A DNA stretch of 64,000 bases from Cornus controversa. Taxonomy: Eukaryota > Streptophyta > Magnoliopsida > Cornales > Cornaceae. The position numbers and the translations under genes are program-made. The DNA lies in the NCBI GenBank assembly GCA_026545225.1, contig CM048845.1, positions 17,825,001 through 17,889,000 on the forward strand, in the 5' to 3' direction. Shown piece by piece: positions 35,997-50,700 of the stretch. Numbering within the stretch: the stretch's first letter is position 1; every line of letters starts with the position of its first letter. The notes beneath the pieces were generated by a model, which did not search any database, was not told the DNA's origin, and was given only the letters and a program-made list of their open reading frames with translations.

Positions 35997-38900
35997 TTAT
36001 TTAACTAATATGAACATGTGTTAAGATTGAGTCTAAAATTGGATTATATGTTCTTAAGACAATATTCGATGTTTGCCTAGTGCTGAATGAACTCTTGACG
36101 ATTGTCTTTCAGAATAGATCAGTCCTTCTTCAATTAGTAGCAACACTTCAAACCAATTGAATCAATGAACTACCGCTCAATTGTACTCTTTCTGATTCGA
36201 CTCGGACTCATTAGGACCCAAAACGTGAACCCATTATCATTTTTGAAAAATGAATTTTGCAAATGAAGCTATGGGTATTTATAGGCAAACAAGTGCTTTT
36301 TCTGCAAGTTTGGTATTGAGTTGATTGGCTCGAACCATTAAAAGTTGCATCCTTCTGCTCAAATCAACACACCTCGTACCCATTCGGGTTACTGCTTCTA
36401 ATACGTGTCTTAATCGAACCATCCAGCGGGTTGATCCAAATGTCATTGAGTTTTGGACGATGTAAGGCGTTTTAGGTCAAGCCCAAACACACACACACAC
36501 TAGTAGGTTGAAGCCTAATCAGAAATAAAAAGATATTTATTTTGAGAAGCTGAGGTGGGGACGAGAGGATGTCACGGTGTGTTTGGTTCGGACCCAAACT
36601 TGGCTAGGTCCACACCCTCTACATAACTTGGTTACAAACCCATATGGCCAATTTGACATATAATATACACGCCATATTTCCTTAAACTTTCCATGTCGGG
36701 CTCACCTCTATAAGCACATGATCAAATGTCTCATTTTGGATTCAAGTTCTCATTCACCATAAATGATTTTGAACAAAAAAAGATAGCACGCTCGCCAACT
36801 CTCGGAGAGGAACACATTCTAACGTGGACCCACTTCATACACATGATCAAACTTAATAATGACATTTTCTTTTTTCTGTTTCAGAATGTGTGTTGCTGTG
36901 AATCGTGTGGTAGCTCCCACCACATATCATTCCGATCCGTACCTCCACTTACATGAATAACTTTAAAAAAAAACTCACGAATTCCATACTTGTATAGTTT
37001 ACTACTTCAAATAAACAATATCAATATAATATGTAAAGGAACCCGAAAAACAATTGATTTTCCAATTTTGTCCTTGTGGGTCATACTTTGAAAGAGTATT
37101 ACAGACTTGGTCCAACCTCGTGTCACAAGCCACTGCCAATTATTACAAGAAGTTCACTTTTTCAAGTGTACCTTTCTTTCTTTATTCCAAAGAACTCCAA
37201 CAGACTGATCACTTCTTATCGGATATCTGCATTTGTGGCTGACCTTTCATCACATAATGACAGGTTCGATCATGTGTATCCCAGCCCATACCGCCTAAAA
37301 TTAAGGGCTTCGACTGAACGACACGTGGCTATTTTTATTATTATTATTATTTTTGTTTTGTTTTTATGCCGAACAGTTGTCGCTGCTCCATAAATAACGC
37401 CCACTCGGCTGTCACTTTCGCAAAAGAAACAGTTGGGGATCAACGGTGTAGATGCCACGTGAACCATGTGACTGCATTTTCAACTTTAATCGTCTCTTAT
37501 TATAGTCCCCTGTCACAGTGACACAGTCACAACCTCCTTCGCTTTCACCGTAACCGTAGATTTGGCGGAAATTTGTTACAAGGCAAAATATTTATGACCG
37601 CCTTGTCACACCTCAGTTTTTTACCAGGTGGTTTTTGTTTGTTTTGTTTTTAATCTAACCGACAAGTCACAACAGGTTCAGCTCAACAGTACTAATAGCT
37701 TTATGCAATTCATTTCAATACAATATATATATTTTGATGAGTTAAAAAAATTAAGAAAAAATTATTGATCAATCCTACTTTTAAATTCTAAAGATAAATA
37801 AGTTTTCACAAATATTTATTTATTTTAAAAATATTAATTGTTACCAAAATTAATAATCCTAAAATATTTAACAAGTTATTTCAAATTCACTTTCTGTAAA
37901 TACTCACAACATATATAATGAAATACTTTTTATGCATTACATTTACGAATAATAAATGAATTATTTTTTAATTTTCTACTTAATATTTCTTTTAAAAAAC
38001 TCAAGAATAAAAAATAGATCTCTATAAATTTGAGACAATATTATCTAAAAAAGTTATCAATCTATCTCAATAAATCACATATAACATGAATTTGAAATAA
38101 ATTTTTTTCTTAAATTCTTTATTTTTAATAATTTTTTGAGCAAATTTGTTTGGAGATAATTAGTTAAGCAACATACATGATATATGAAAAGTGCAAAAGA
38201 GGAATTTTATTAGTTATAGAATTTTGTTGAATTTTTTTATTTATAAAATGTAGAACTTCATTGTTCTACGAAACCTTTTTTAGGACTCATTTATCTTTAG
38301 GGTCCAAAAGTAGAATTAACTCATAATTTTCCCAAAAATTAATGGGTCTTTGGCTCGCATTATTTGATTGAATAGAGAAAAAAAATATAAATGAAAGGAA
38401 ATTTATAAATGTTCGGGAGCATCAAATTAGTGCATTAAAATTGGAATTTGAGGATTCTTTCGATTTCAATTTTAAAGTCTTAATTTGATTACGTGAAACG
38501 CAACATTAATTTCTACCACGAGCTAAAAAAATATTTTTATTTTAAATGTCACGATAAGTCATTTTTATACTTGTTATGTAATTTAGCAGTACTTCCACAC
38601 TTTCTAAAATTAAAGATCAACGGTTCAAGTATTCGTAAGTGTGTGAGTTTCTTACTAGGATTAAAATAAAAATAAATAAATAGTAGACGAGTTTCAAAAC
38701 AAAAAGGAGCATATGAGAGAGAAAGAAAACGAAAATGAGAACAATGCCTTGTTAGCTGTAAGAAATGTCAACCCTTGTTGGTGGCTTATAGAGTTGTGGC
38801 TATTATGCATTTCTTTGTCCACTTTAAAGAGTACAAGCAACAATGCTCAATTAAGTTTATTTAAACCCCACACGAAACTTCAATAAAGTTGGAGAAGACA

Positions 38901-40300
38901 TGACTTTCAAGACGGAACAAAATCTTATCCTCTATTAAATTACACAGCTTATATTATACATTATTGTAGGTTTATTCTTCAAACCAAACACCAGGGTTAG
39001 GTGCACCACATGCATCATATGAGCCATTAAAGTATAAGAAATAGCATTATAAAAAATTATTAAACAATCTCGAGATAAATGATTCCGTTTAATCCAAACT
39101 TAACACACTTGTTTATGTGTCATGTTCTGATTGATCGAAAATAATCTAATAATTTCCCGCACAAATATCGACTAATACAATAAATTTCCTAACCTAACAA
39201 AGTTAGCCAACTTTCTCACCACAGTGGTCCAATAAATGGCACTACATTGATATCAATTAATACAATAGTGGTCCATATTTTTTACCATCATATCTTGTTT
39301 GCTTTTTACTCTTTTTTAGCAAATATGAATCAGTGCATGCTTGGTTTACTTTATCATCATTACTTTTCCTTACTATATGATATATCCAAGTACATGTACC
39401 TTGATCTTTCATGCTGTCACTAAACTATTTTTGAATTGTTTCTATTATTTTCTAGTTTCATCCCCCCAAATAGTTTGAACAAAGAAAATTAGATTATAGG
39501 CTGGATGTTCCTTAATGATAATAAAACTTGAAAGCATTATAATTTTGTTAATGATGTAGAACAGGTTGTTGATAAATTTGGAAATTGTTTAGATTGTTGA
39601 AACGTCAAACGAACGGATTGATGCAGTTTTTGAGAATAGTTTTGACGAGTCTATTTTCGTCGAAAAAGAATCCTTTTTAATTGGAAATGATCCAACTTAC
39701 ACGACTCAATTGCTTTGCTAGTGTTGATGTATGTTGTTTTTCGGCCAAATTTTAAATTTGAAAATTGCGTTTTTCTATTTTTGCATGTGTAAAAGTCTAA
39801 AAAGATTCGAATGAGTAGTTTTTAGTGATTAAATTTTTTATTCTATTTTTCAGAATGTTTTCGTATGTTGTTATAGAAGTGCAACGAATGACCTGACCAA
39901 CTGTGCTAGGCATTATCTTCTGAAACAATATTAGAAAAGAACAAACCTATTATAAAAGTGCTCTCACATAAAATTTTACATTCTCACTCTAACAATTGAG
40001 ATGTGATTTCACGTTATCATGTGGTTGAATCAAATCAAAACTCTTCGATTAAAAGAAAATTAGACGTATAAAAGTTTATTAAAATATTACGAAAGATTAA
40101 AAGAAAATTAGACGTATAAAAGTTTAATAAAATATTACAAAAAATAAAAATATGAATATGAATTTTGATTGAAAATAAATAACCAATTTTATGTACAGAT
40201 CATCAGTTCATTAAATGAGTAACAAAATGAGTTGAATGGCATTATAGTAATTGAGTAAGATGTTAGTAGAAGAATTAAAGTACAGAGGCAGTGAGAGAAA
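34926..40300. other. Gene-poor intergenic tract
   Basis: No supported gene. One small minus-strand frame, 35264-35076 (62 aa, starting MEVLEVEKAHVFYG), lies in a less AT-rich patch with a good start context. It has no recognisable domain, and I list it only as a weak hypothetical. TA microsatellites lie near 34990 and 35965-35992. A G-box-like CCACGTGA occurs near 37454. The stretch 36060-36480 is less AT-rich and unassigned. Confidence 0.35.
40047..40142. repeat. 48 bp tandem duplication
   Basis: Two units starting GATTAAAAGAAAATTAGACG at 40047 and 40095 are almost identical through AAAATATTAC. The repeat is about 350-450 bp upstream of the MEI2-like leader exon. Confidence 0.88.
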
Positions 40301-40439
40301 ACGGCTCGACTCTGGGCTAACGCCGTTAAAACGGACAAGTCTCAGCACAGAAACGGAGAGGAATTGTGGAGTATTTTTACCTTTTTGAAAACGGAACGGG
40401 GTTTAATAACTACTACTACTACTCAGTTACCATCTCTTT

Positions 40440-40690
40440 CACAGCCGTTTTAATTCAAGACCCGCCTATTTCTTTTCACTTTCGTCCTTTTTAGAGCCAG
40501 AAACTAACCCCCTCTCTCTCTCTCTCTCTCTCTAAAACTTCCTCTCTTCCTCTCACTAGAAGGAAGCTCGACCGAATCTCATCCCTTCCTCGCCGGAATG
40601 TTGCATAATTCATGACGCCGAGCTTCAAAACTCCGGTGACCATATCAGCGAGCTTCAAAACTCCGGCGACCATGTCAGTGAGCTAGTTGA
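40440..40690 (+). promoter_or_regulatory. Probable leader exon of the MEI2-like gene with a short uORF
   Basis: A pyrimidine-rich CT repeat (about 40511-40534) and a comparatively GC-rich segment mark a typical plant 5' UTR. The uORF 40612-40686 encodes 24 residues, MTPSFKTPVTIS then ASFKTPATMSVS. It is built largely from a 30 bp tandem duplication (40621-40650 and 40651-40680). An acceptor TTGTTTCAG ending at 41614 begins the exon with the main ATG, so an intron lies in the 5' UTR. The leader donor is uncertain, with GTGAGC at 40677 as one candidate. If that donor is used, the uORF would be rejoined to the next exon. Confidence 0.55.
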
Positions 40691-41762
40691 AGAGTGAGAT
40701 TGCTTCTATTTCTCTTTTCCTTTTCGAAAAAACTAAGACACATAAGACTAACAAAGAGAAAATGCACTCCACATATTATGATGTAGCTAGTCGAAGAGTG
40801 AGATTTTTTGGACGGTTGGCTCCACTGCATTGTTGTTGTCTGTGGTGTTGTTCGTTCTAAATCTTCTGATCGCTCAATTGATTGTGTTGGTGATCGGAAA
40901 TGGAGTTTTGGTTAATTTGTTTTGATTGGTTATAAGTCGAATTCCTGATAACGTTTGGGTTTCGATTTTGTGATTATGCTCTGATATGTGGATTTAGATT
41001 TAAGCTTTTTTTCTGAAGTTACATAAGTTACATTGTGCTTGGATTTTAGAGTTTCATACCGACATTGCTTAATTTAGAACTTGGGGTTCGCTCTTCATGA
41101 GTAGTTGTTATTATTCGTTTTTTTCTTTTTGCTATTACTTACACCACAAATCCATTTGGTTGTGAAGAAAACTGATGAAAAGAAAAGTGAAATAAAATGA
41201 AATTCAATTTCATTTTCTTTTTAATCTGTTTCTTTTCTAGACGTGAGAAACTCCACCAACCAAAAAAAGAAAAAAAAAAGAAAAGGAAATTTAAGACGTA
41301 ATATTAACTGTTCTTTTTCGCTTTTCTGCACCTACTCTCTACCAGGAACGAAAATGAACCTCTATGTTTGTCAATGGTAGGTAAACATTTGGTTTTCATT
41401 TTCATGAATCATTGGGGAAAAAACAACAAAAATCATCTCATCTTATATGAATCATGCTCAAATGATCTCTGTTCAGTGCAGAAACCTTAGCTGTCAAAAT
41501 GCATTTTGACAGTGCTTAATTTTTAATATTTTTCTTGTTTGCATTATTTTCTCTGTTGGGTCGCCTGACTTTGAATTATAGCACCTTTCTTCTTATCTTT
41601 GTTTCTTGTTTCAGAAATTTCTGTAGTGTTTGGTCTTTGGAGACCTGCGATTTACGAAGCTGAAGCTCTTCGAATTTCTTTGAGAAGACGTGGCCTGCAA
41701 TTCGGATATATCTGGAAAGTGTGGAAGTTTGAATTTTCAGCCTGTTTTTGGTGTCAAATCGC

Positions 41763-44700
41763 ATGATGCCCTTTGAAGTAGTAGATCGAAGGGGTGTATC
41801 TGCACCGGGCCACTTCTTCAAGGATGTTTGCTTTCCTCCCGAGGTATTTAATAACGTTAAAGCTAAGGAGTTTGTGGCTCCAAAATTTATTAATTTTTCT
41901 GGAGACACTGCACCATTTGAGGGTTTTTATGTGTTTTTGAAATTTATTATCTTTCTGAACTTGTTGTGTCCTTCTAATGGGCAGAGAGAAGATGTATTTT
42001 GGAAGCCAAAAGCTACGCATAATCACGGTGAGGTTTCTTATTTGTACGTGACGAAGGTTCCTTTTTATATGTACATATTTAACTTTTTATCGAATAGGAT
42101 GTAGAGAGCTCATGCGAATGAAGCTATAGAACTTTTGGCAATTTGGCATGTTAAAATGTAATCTGTATATGAGTAGACATTATATATATTTGTGTGTGTT
42201 TACGAGAAATTTGTTTCTAACAATGATTTATGGCTCTTTGGGATGCTTGTTTTTAGTTCCATTCCATGAACTAAAGTTGAACCTTCTGGATGGAAAAGTT
42301 ATTCTCACTCTATCTCTATATAAAAATCAATAACATGGATGCTCAATGATGTTCACTTGGAATTGATTGCGTGATGATTATTATAAATGCTTGTCATGTT
42401 TGTGCATAACAATTTTCCAGACTTTACACAACCCAATTGTTTGGTATTGCCAGTAATTAATAGCTTTCTACATCGGGTTTGTCAGAACAACATATGTAAC
42501 AACTGGCCCTATAGAATTTGAAATTCTTTGCAAGTTTCTTGATGTTTTTTTTTTTTTAAAATTAGTTTGGTAATCCTGGAAATTGAGTGGTTTCAGAGTC
42601 TTCAAAGTGTCCATCATATGATTTAGCAAACACAATACATGGTACTTATCCTTTGAATTATTAGTGGATGATCTTTTCACTGATGTTTTTTAATATGGTA
42701 ACGTGGTTTCAAAGTGGACCCCAGATCTTCTGGGTATTTCTGATTGCAGCTTCAACTCTATGATCAGTTTGTATTTATTTTCTATCGAGGAATAATATCT
42801 TTATTGTGCTCCTGTAAGAAGTGCTTTCAGGACCCACTACGTCATTTTTCTCAGTTGCAAACATATTGCTATACTGTTCTGCATGTAGTTGCTTGGTTTT
42901 GAGCTGAGATGTTGTAGAAACTTGAATGCATGCTGCAATATGTGTCATGATTAACCATGGAGTCAAGAATGCGGAATTGAGATAATGCTTTGTTTAGTGA
43001 CTTACTGAAAACTCTTTGTTATAAATTGGAGAGAAGTGTGATAAATTTGTTAATATTGAGTTTTTACTTATTTATTATGGTCATCATCCACAAATGATAA
43101 GTATCTAACTTATCATCCTGGAACCCAAGGGTAAGGGGACATGGTAAAATGTTCATAGTTTTAATATTCTTTCACAGGGTAAGGGGGTACTTTATATAAC
43201 TTTAAGTGTTCAACATAGGTGCTTCGCTTTTTAGGGTAAAGGGATACTTTATGTAACTTTTAAGTGTTCAGCATTAGAGTCCATGGAACATGGGTTGGGC
43301 TATTTTAGTGCCTCACAGTCCTCGAATGAAAAAATCAGTGAATTGCATAAATGGACGTCGAAACAACCTCGTCAGGTTAGGCAAGAGCACTTCTGTATGA
43401 GTAAAATATGTAATAGCAAATAATGTACCCTTACTGCAGCAATACACTATGAAAAACTGTGGAGTTTAACCATTCATATGGAGGTATGATTCATGTTGTG
43501 TCAACCAATTTGCTACTGTCGGTAATGAAAAAGTATAATAGAAGGGCTTGTTCGAGAAATGCTTGCACATTTTATGGAAATAAACAGTTCTATGGAGATA
43601 TTGCATGGAAGGAAAATGGTAGCACCCCTCATGACAACTTCTATTGTTTTCTTCTGCATTCTTCCTTGCTTCCACATGTTTTCTTTTTCTTTCTTTGTTT
43701 TTTCCCCTCTTTCTCTTCTTGCCTGTGGCCCTTGCTTCCAGAGGTTGTTTCTGACCAGATGTTTACAGTTTTAGAAAATGATGGGTTCAGGCATCTCTGT
43801 ATCAGTGGAACATAATCCGTCATTCTTTTCTAAATATTTCTGCAATCGTTTATCCAATTCCTCTTTCCTTATTTTGTAACAGAATCTTATCCCAAAGATT
43901 CGTACGTTCTTGTTAGTGCATTGCATGTACAATGCTGCTCTCCTGCCACTACTTGAGCAGCTGATCGAGTGAAAAAGGATCACCAGTATTTTTGTCAGAT
44001 TCTGTGTACTTCGTACTGACTATTATGGTGATGAAGTTTGCTGATATTGTCTCGAAAATTGGTCCATAAATTTGCCTCTCAGTTGACAAGTTAAATGGAA
44101 GTTTGCTTTATGAAAATCTTTATCTCTTTTGTAGTTTCATATGTATATATATATATATGATTTCTTTCCCATTCTGTTGCACAATACTGTAGTTCAGTTG
44201 GGATATGGATTATGTTTAATGTTGCATTTGCATAATTATCATCTCCTGTGCTGATTATAGTTTAAAGTTCTTGTGTTACCAGCATTATTCTTGATCAATG
44301 TATAGTTGCTTCCTAGAATCATTTTTCTTTGGTTATATCATGTGTGTTTTTATCATTTAAGGCCTAAGCATGATGATGCCTATTTCATCTTCTTCTTTTC
44401 CCTCCTTTTGCGGGTTTGTTTTTCTAGGATGTCTGAACTTAACTTGTGATCTACAGATTAATCAATAATTCATTAGAGAGTGCAAATGGTGAAGAATTTC
44501 TAACTGCTGACTGATGTGTCATTGTTGTTCTTTAGTGGGAACGGATAGAATGGTTCAAATCCCTGGCAGCAGGCCAGATGCTTCATCATTTGGTGCACGA
44601 TCATTGGATTGCTTGGAACTGCCACCGTCTTATGTGGCAGGATACCAGAAGAAAAAGATTCACATGGGTGGAGAAGAGGAAACTGCAAATTTATCCACAG

Positions 44701-47700
44701 CTCCCAGAAGATATGTGAACCACAATCAAATAATATGGCCAAATTTGTATGAGCCGGCCTCCTCATATAGTGTGGAAAGAAATATGACCAGAATTAATGG
44801 GACTCTGTGTGAGAGCAATCTCTTCTCAAGTTCATTGTCTGAAGTGTTCAATAGAAAGTGTAAGCTTCCACTTAACCGCATCAAAATGCTTAATATAACT
44901 GCTCTTTTACTCCATTAACAGTAATATTAATTGGAAATATTATAGTTATGGTTTACCTCAGGAAAATTTGTTATCATACTCATAATGTATTTGATTCATG
45001 ATTTAGGTTCTGCTTTAGCAAATTATTGAATGAGATATCCATATATTATAGTTTCTTTTATACACCAGAAAGTTTTTAATACCTCCAATCTTAGCTTCCC
45101 TATCATTACAATTATTGATAATGTTGATTTATACTCTTGAGATCTAAATGCTAATGACTATCATAATCTATACAATGCTCCTTCAACCTTATCAAAGATT
45201 AGAAAGGTAATAATTATGACCAGACTGGACATCCAACCACTAAACGGACTGCTTTATTGGTTCACTAACTCAACCACTAAGTCTACAGATTCAACTGATC
45301 GTATAATTGATAAACTGAAAAAATAAAATATATCAATACAAATTAAAAGATGATAATACTAAATTATTTGAAATATATCTTATGATAGATAATAAATTAT
45401 GAATTCTGTCATGCATGCACTTGTACTTGCCAATGACTAAAATTTTCCAAATTTTTTCTTGATGGTACTGATTTTCAACAATTATTAGGTAAATGAGAAT
45501 ATTCAGTTCATGCCAGTAAGTTATTTAATTTGTGTCAACCTCAAAACATATGTAAAAGAGCCTGGGAGGTAAGTGTGGTGTCTTTAGGTTCTATACAATC
45601 ATCAAATATTCTCAATTATTTTGTCTTTTATATTTAATACTCTTTTTTTACTAGGAGACTAAGAGAATGTCTTCGCTTAAGCATGGATACTTAATTTAAG
45701 TTAGGCAATAATGCCTTTCTGCATAACGGAAACCCATTCAGTTTTGTTACTTAACCGTCCAGTTTGAGCGGTTTATTATTAAACCAGTGTGGTCAACTTG
45801 TACAGTCCTAGGACCTGATTCCTGCTTCAATTGAACTGGTTGCTTTGTTTTTAATCACATTGATCAGAAATCCCACATGGTTCTCTGCTGGTTATGTTAC
45901 AGTGTGTCAACTGGATTACATTTGAACATCTGTGATGCTTAGATGTATGGATTCATTGTAAGTGTCACCTTTTGCATACTGGTCACACTATCTGCCTCCT
46001 CACACCACATCCTTGTCTTAGAAATAATTAATAAAAAAGAAGTTTAACAACAGATCATTCATATAAGGGGCCATTGTTGGTGTAGTGGTTAAACTTGAGC
46101 TGCCAGGCATGAGAATTCAGGTTCGAGTTTAAGAGTTGGCACTTTTCTACTTATAATGTCAAAAGTTACATCTGCATCCAGTTCACTTCTCCCAACTTCC
46201 AACTTTTAGTAGGGATCAATGCACAAATGGGCCTCAATAAACGCATCACTTGCACACTTTAGTTTATTTCTGCAAGCAATTTCAGTCTTTCTTTAGTCTA
46301 TATCAACATTAATATCTCTGTCAATATTTATGGATCCTGATCTTTTCCCATATCAATATTTTATTCCTTACTCAAAAGCTTTCTGATAGATAAATTCCTG
46401 TCAGCATTTTTCTTACTTTGGAAACTCATCATGCAGTGGAGTTGTCAACTAATGATGCTCTATTTCGTAAATCCGTTTCCTGCCACAAGGGAGTGGAACC
46501 CTTTGGTTCCACAGAAAAAATTGAGGCAGAAACGATCAAGAATCTCCTTCCTGACGAAGACGATCTCTTTTCTGGAGTGACTGAAGAGTTGGAATATGCT
46601 ACACGTGCCAATGGTGCTGACGTTGTTGATGATCTTGATATATTTAGCAATGGTGGAGGCATGGAACTAGAAGGAGATAATTGCTCACACCTGGGCCAAA
46701 GAAATTCTAATTTTGCTGGGGGGAATTCCATCAGTCAAGGGAGTGCTAATGGCGGTTTACCTGCCAGTGAACATCCTTATGCTGAACGCCCTTCTAGAAC
46801 ACTTTTTATAAGAAATATCAGTAGCAATGTTGAAGATTTTGAATTGAGGGCTCTTTTTGAGGTATCATTTAGTTTTTTATGCCCTGAATTGTCTCTTACT
46901 TGGGAGTCTATGCAAGCTCACTTTAAATACTTTTTGTAACTTCTGTTTACAATTTTACTCCTTTCTGCCAGCAATATGGAGATATTAGAACTCTCTATAC
47001 CGCATGCAAGCATCGTGGGTTTGTCATGATTTCTTACTATGATATAAGGGCAGCCAGGAATGCGATGAGAGCACTTCAAAATAAACCATTGAGGCGTAGG
47101 AAACTTGACATTCACTTTTCAATTCCGAAGGTGCATTGATTGCCATTCAGCTACTTTTGCTGTCTGTATGACATTTATTTGTTATTTTATGTATAGTTAT
47201 CTTCTCCAGGCCATCATTTATAGTTGTCACTGTTGCTGGCTCTATTTTTTTCATTGTGATAGTGGGTTATTTATTTTTTGGTGTCCTCGATGAAATGATT
47301 TTTACAAATTTGTGCTTTGCTCTTAATTTGCTAACTTTTGACTTTATGTTAGGATAATCCTTCGGAAAAAGATATTAACCAGGGCACCCTGGTGGTATTC
47401 AACCTTGATACTTCTGTTTCAAACGGTGATCTTTGCCACATTTTTGGTATTTATGGAGAGATTAAGGAAGTATGTGCATTGAATTTTACTTTCTGTAGTT
47501 ACTTAGATGATATATGAAACACACCAAATTACATGGTTCTTTTTTCTGGTTGGCAGATCCGTGAAACTCCACATGAGCATCATCATAAATTTATAGAGTT
47601 TTATGACGTTAGAGCTGCAGAAGCTGCACTTCGTGCATTGAATGGGCATGATATTGCTGGGAAGCGGATCAGGCTTGAACAAAGCTGTCCAGGGGGTGCA

Positions 47701-50700
47701 AGGTGATGGTACTTTCACTTCTGTCTTTTAGTTGCCTTTCCTTATTTTGACTGGTGTTGGTTCTTTCAGAGTGACACTCTGTTTCACGGCTTTACCTTGC
47801 CTTATTCTGCTATTAGCATACATTAATGTCCTATTTCCCTTTTCTTCCTCTGAAAATATGCAAAAATGTTCCTTTTTGCAGTTTGATGGAACAATGCTCT
47901 GAGTTGCTTTACGAACCCAATCCATTTCGAAATCCTAATGACAATTCATCATTAGAGTTGATGTGTATGATTCTTCCTGATAGGAACTCTTCATATTAAA
48001 TGAATCTTTTTTTCTCTTTTGCCGAGCAACTGTTTTTTCATGTTGTCACACTATCTACTACAGCAATGGTATCTCCTGGAGGAACAACAACTAGTTGCAT
48101 GGATAACGGATCTATCCAGGGCTTACATTCCGGAATCCAAGTGCCTAGTAGTGCACTTACTGAAGATGCAATCCATCATGAGAGTTCTAGTGTTCTGAGC
48201 TCCTTGCCTTCTCCAGTGAGAGTGATATCTGCTGGAAATCACTTTGGCCTTTGTGAGTTCAGCCACTCCACAGATCAAGTGAAATTTGGTAACCAATGCA
48301 TTCCAAGTTCCCATCCCCATTCCTTCCCTGCGTATCATGATGGTTTGAACAATGCAAGTCAATACAACTCTTCAAGCAATTTTCTAGACATGGCTGGCAA
48401 TATTGGTGTCAGAGTAGCTGACGGAATGAATGACAGACATATATGTAAATTTGGTTCAAATGGGCAGCTAAAGGAACTTAATGGAGGGGGTAAGTGCAAT
48501 GGATCAGTAGGTGCAATTTTTCAGTCTCCATTTTTTTTTCTGATATTCTTGCATTTATTGGATATTAATAGAAAAACCCAAATCTATTGATAGTGGCTTG
48601 AATTTCACAAATTCCTAACTGGCTTTGTATCGATATCTCAGGAAATATATCAACAAACTAAGAGATACAACAAAATGTGGAAATATAATTAAGTCAAAAT
48701 CTTTTGAATCATTTCCTCTGATTTCCTCAATCCTCTCCATAATTAACTCCTTTTATGTTCTTTATTTTCTTTCAATATATATTTGATTCTCTTGCTTTAG
48801 TTCTTAGTGTCTTGATCTCCTCATCTATATTCTCAATATCCTATACAGGTTTTTGAAGATTTTAATTTGAAATTGTTGTGAGTTTGATGGCAATTGATGA
48901 TAGATCTGTTGACATTGGTTCAAATTCCTCTAGTCACTAATGAATATAATATGGACCTCTAATGGGCTATAATGCTAGGTAAAAATGAGCCCTAAAAAAG
49001 TCAATATCTATCCAGGGACCTCCTGGGAATTTATGGGCATAGTTCAACTAAGCCTCCTCTAGGCCTGGAGATTTGAACCTTTATGAAATGAGAAACTTTG
49101 GCAGGTCAATGTCATGATTCCCATGAACAAATTTTGGGCCAACCCTTTGCCTTGAGATTGCAGCCTTGAACTTGCATTATTTAAACTTCTCAATGTGAGA
49201 ACCTAGTTGTGTTTTGCTGTTTGGCGGCTTCAGCTGCATATTTGATTTGGTGGTGGCTGTGGAGGGTAAAGAAAAAAGAGAGATTTAGGTTCCATTTGGA
49301 TTGAAGGATTTCAAATGAATGGATCTAATTTCAATTGTGTAAGAAAAATGGCTGGATAGATTTGAGAGGATTTCAGATGAATGGATTTGAGAGAATTTTA
49401 TGTGTAGAAACATGGCTGGCTGGATGGATTTGAGAGAATAAAAGCAGAAAAAGAATACCAGAGAAAGTCACGAGTCATCAGAAGCACAAAAAACTGAGAT
49501 GTATTTTATTTCTCCATCATCATCCTTGCCTTTATCCCGTACAAACGGTGTTGGCTACATGGATTCTCTTTTTCCACTCTTTTCTATCATATGTCATATC
49601 CTCTATTAGATTTAATTTTTTAAAGTCATTTCTTATCACTTCATTCCATGTTAGATTTGGTCAATCTCTTTGTCTCTTGCCATCTATGCAAATCAATCTT
49701 CCTCTCCTAACGGATGCATTTATAGGTTGCGTTGAATATGCTCATACCACCTAAGTCTGCTCTCTCTTATTTTCTCGCTAATAGGTGACACGCCTAATTT
49801 CTCCCTAATCCTTTGATTATTAATCTTATCTTTCCTATTTATTCTAACATCCATCTGCATTTCTGCCACATGGATGTGTTGTCTGTGTTTCGGTTTAATC
49901 ATTTTTCTATATACTTTCCCTTTTAATTTATTTGGTATGCGTTTATCACATAAAACCCCACTATCGTTCCTCCACTTTATCCAACCTATTCCAAGATGAT
50001 TTTGTCCAACCTATTCCATAAAACCCCTCTATACTGACCCATACAATATGATTTTTTTTTCCTTGGCAAGAAACTTACACACCCATTTGTCCTTAAGGGG
50101 ACTCAAAACCTCACCTTCCACTTTGGAAGGTAAAGGAGATACCATTGGGCTACAACCCTTGATATACAACTTCTAAGATAGTAGCAAATAGTAAATGTTC
50201 ATATAGTTTTGACAAAAGTTTTACGCTGGTTGTCACAACCTAATTTCTGGGTTTGGGATCAGCTGTTGTATAAAGAATACGACACTAAATATGACAAAAG
50301 GGGTGTTATGGTTGCAAATAAAATAAAACTTTAATGTTCTAATGTGATGAACAAAATCACAATGTAGGACCAAGTATGCAAGGAATGCACTTGATGCATG
50401 GTGATCCAAGAAAATAATTCTTTAGCAATATTTGCATGCTTGCCACAATTAGATTATCTCAAGTAGTAGCAGTTCTTACCATTATTTTGGACAGCTTAAA
50501 GTTACATGGAGACTTGTTCACATCAAATTAACAGGAATCATCAATTTAGTTTTGCAATTCCTTCTTTTTTTCCTAGTGTTTTTAATCTGTCACTGAATCT
50601 TTGCTATCTGTGGTCTCGAGTGTTTGGACAAATTTAATTGCTGTTCCATTTGGAAGATTGAATCTGGCAATCTGAAGCATTTCCTTATTGTTCTGCTTTC

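Noticed and set aside
41748-41762. GTG start five codons upstream for the MEI2-like protein
   Set aside because: Two tandem ATGs follow at 41763 and 41766 and fit the family N-terminus, so the GTG start is not needed.
43459-43983. Overlapping frames of up to 118 aa on both strands
   Set aside because: They lie in a MEI2-like intron between well-supported exons, have no domain and are mutually overlapping.
46069-46135. Possible tRNA gene
   Set aside because: Box A and B are present but a full cloverleaf with an acceptor stem cannot be formed by eye; a SINE head is the better explanation.
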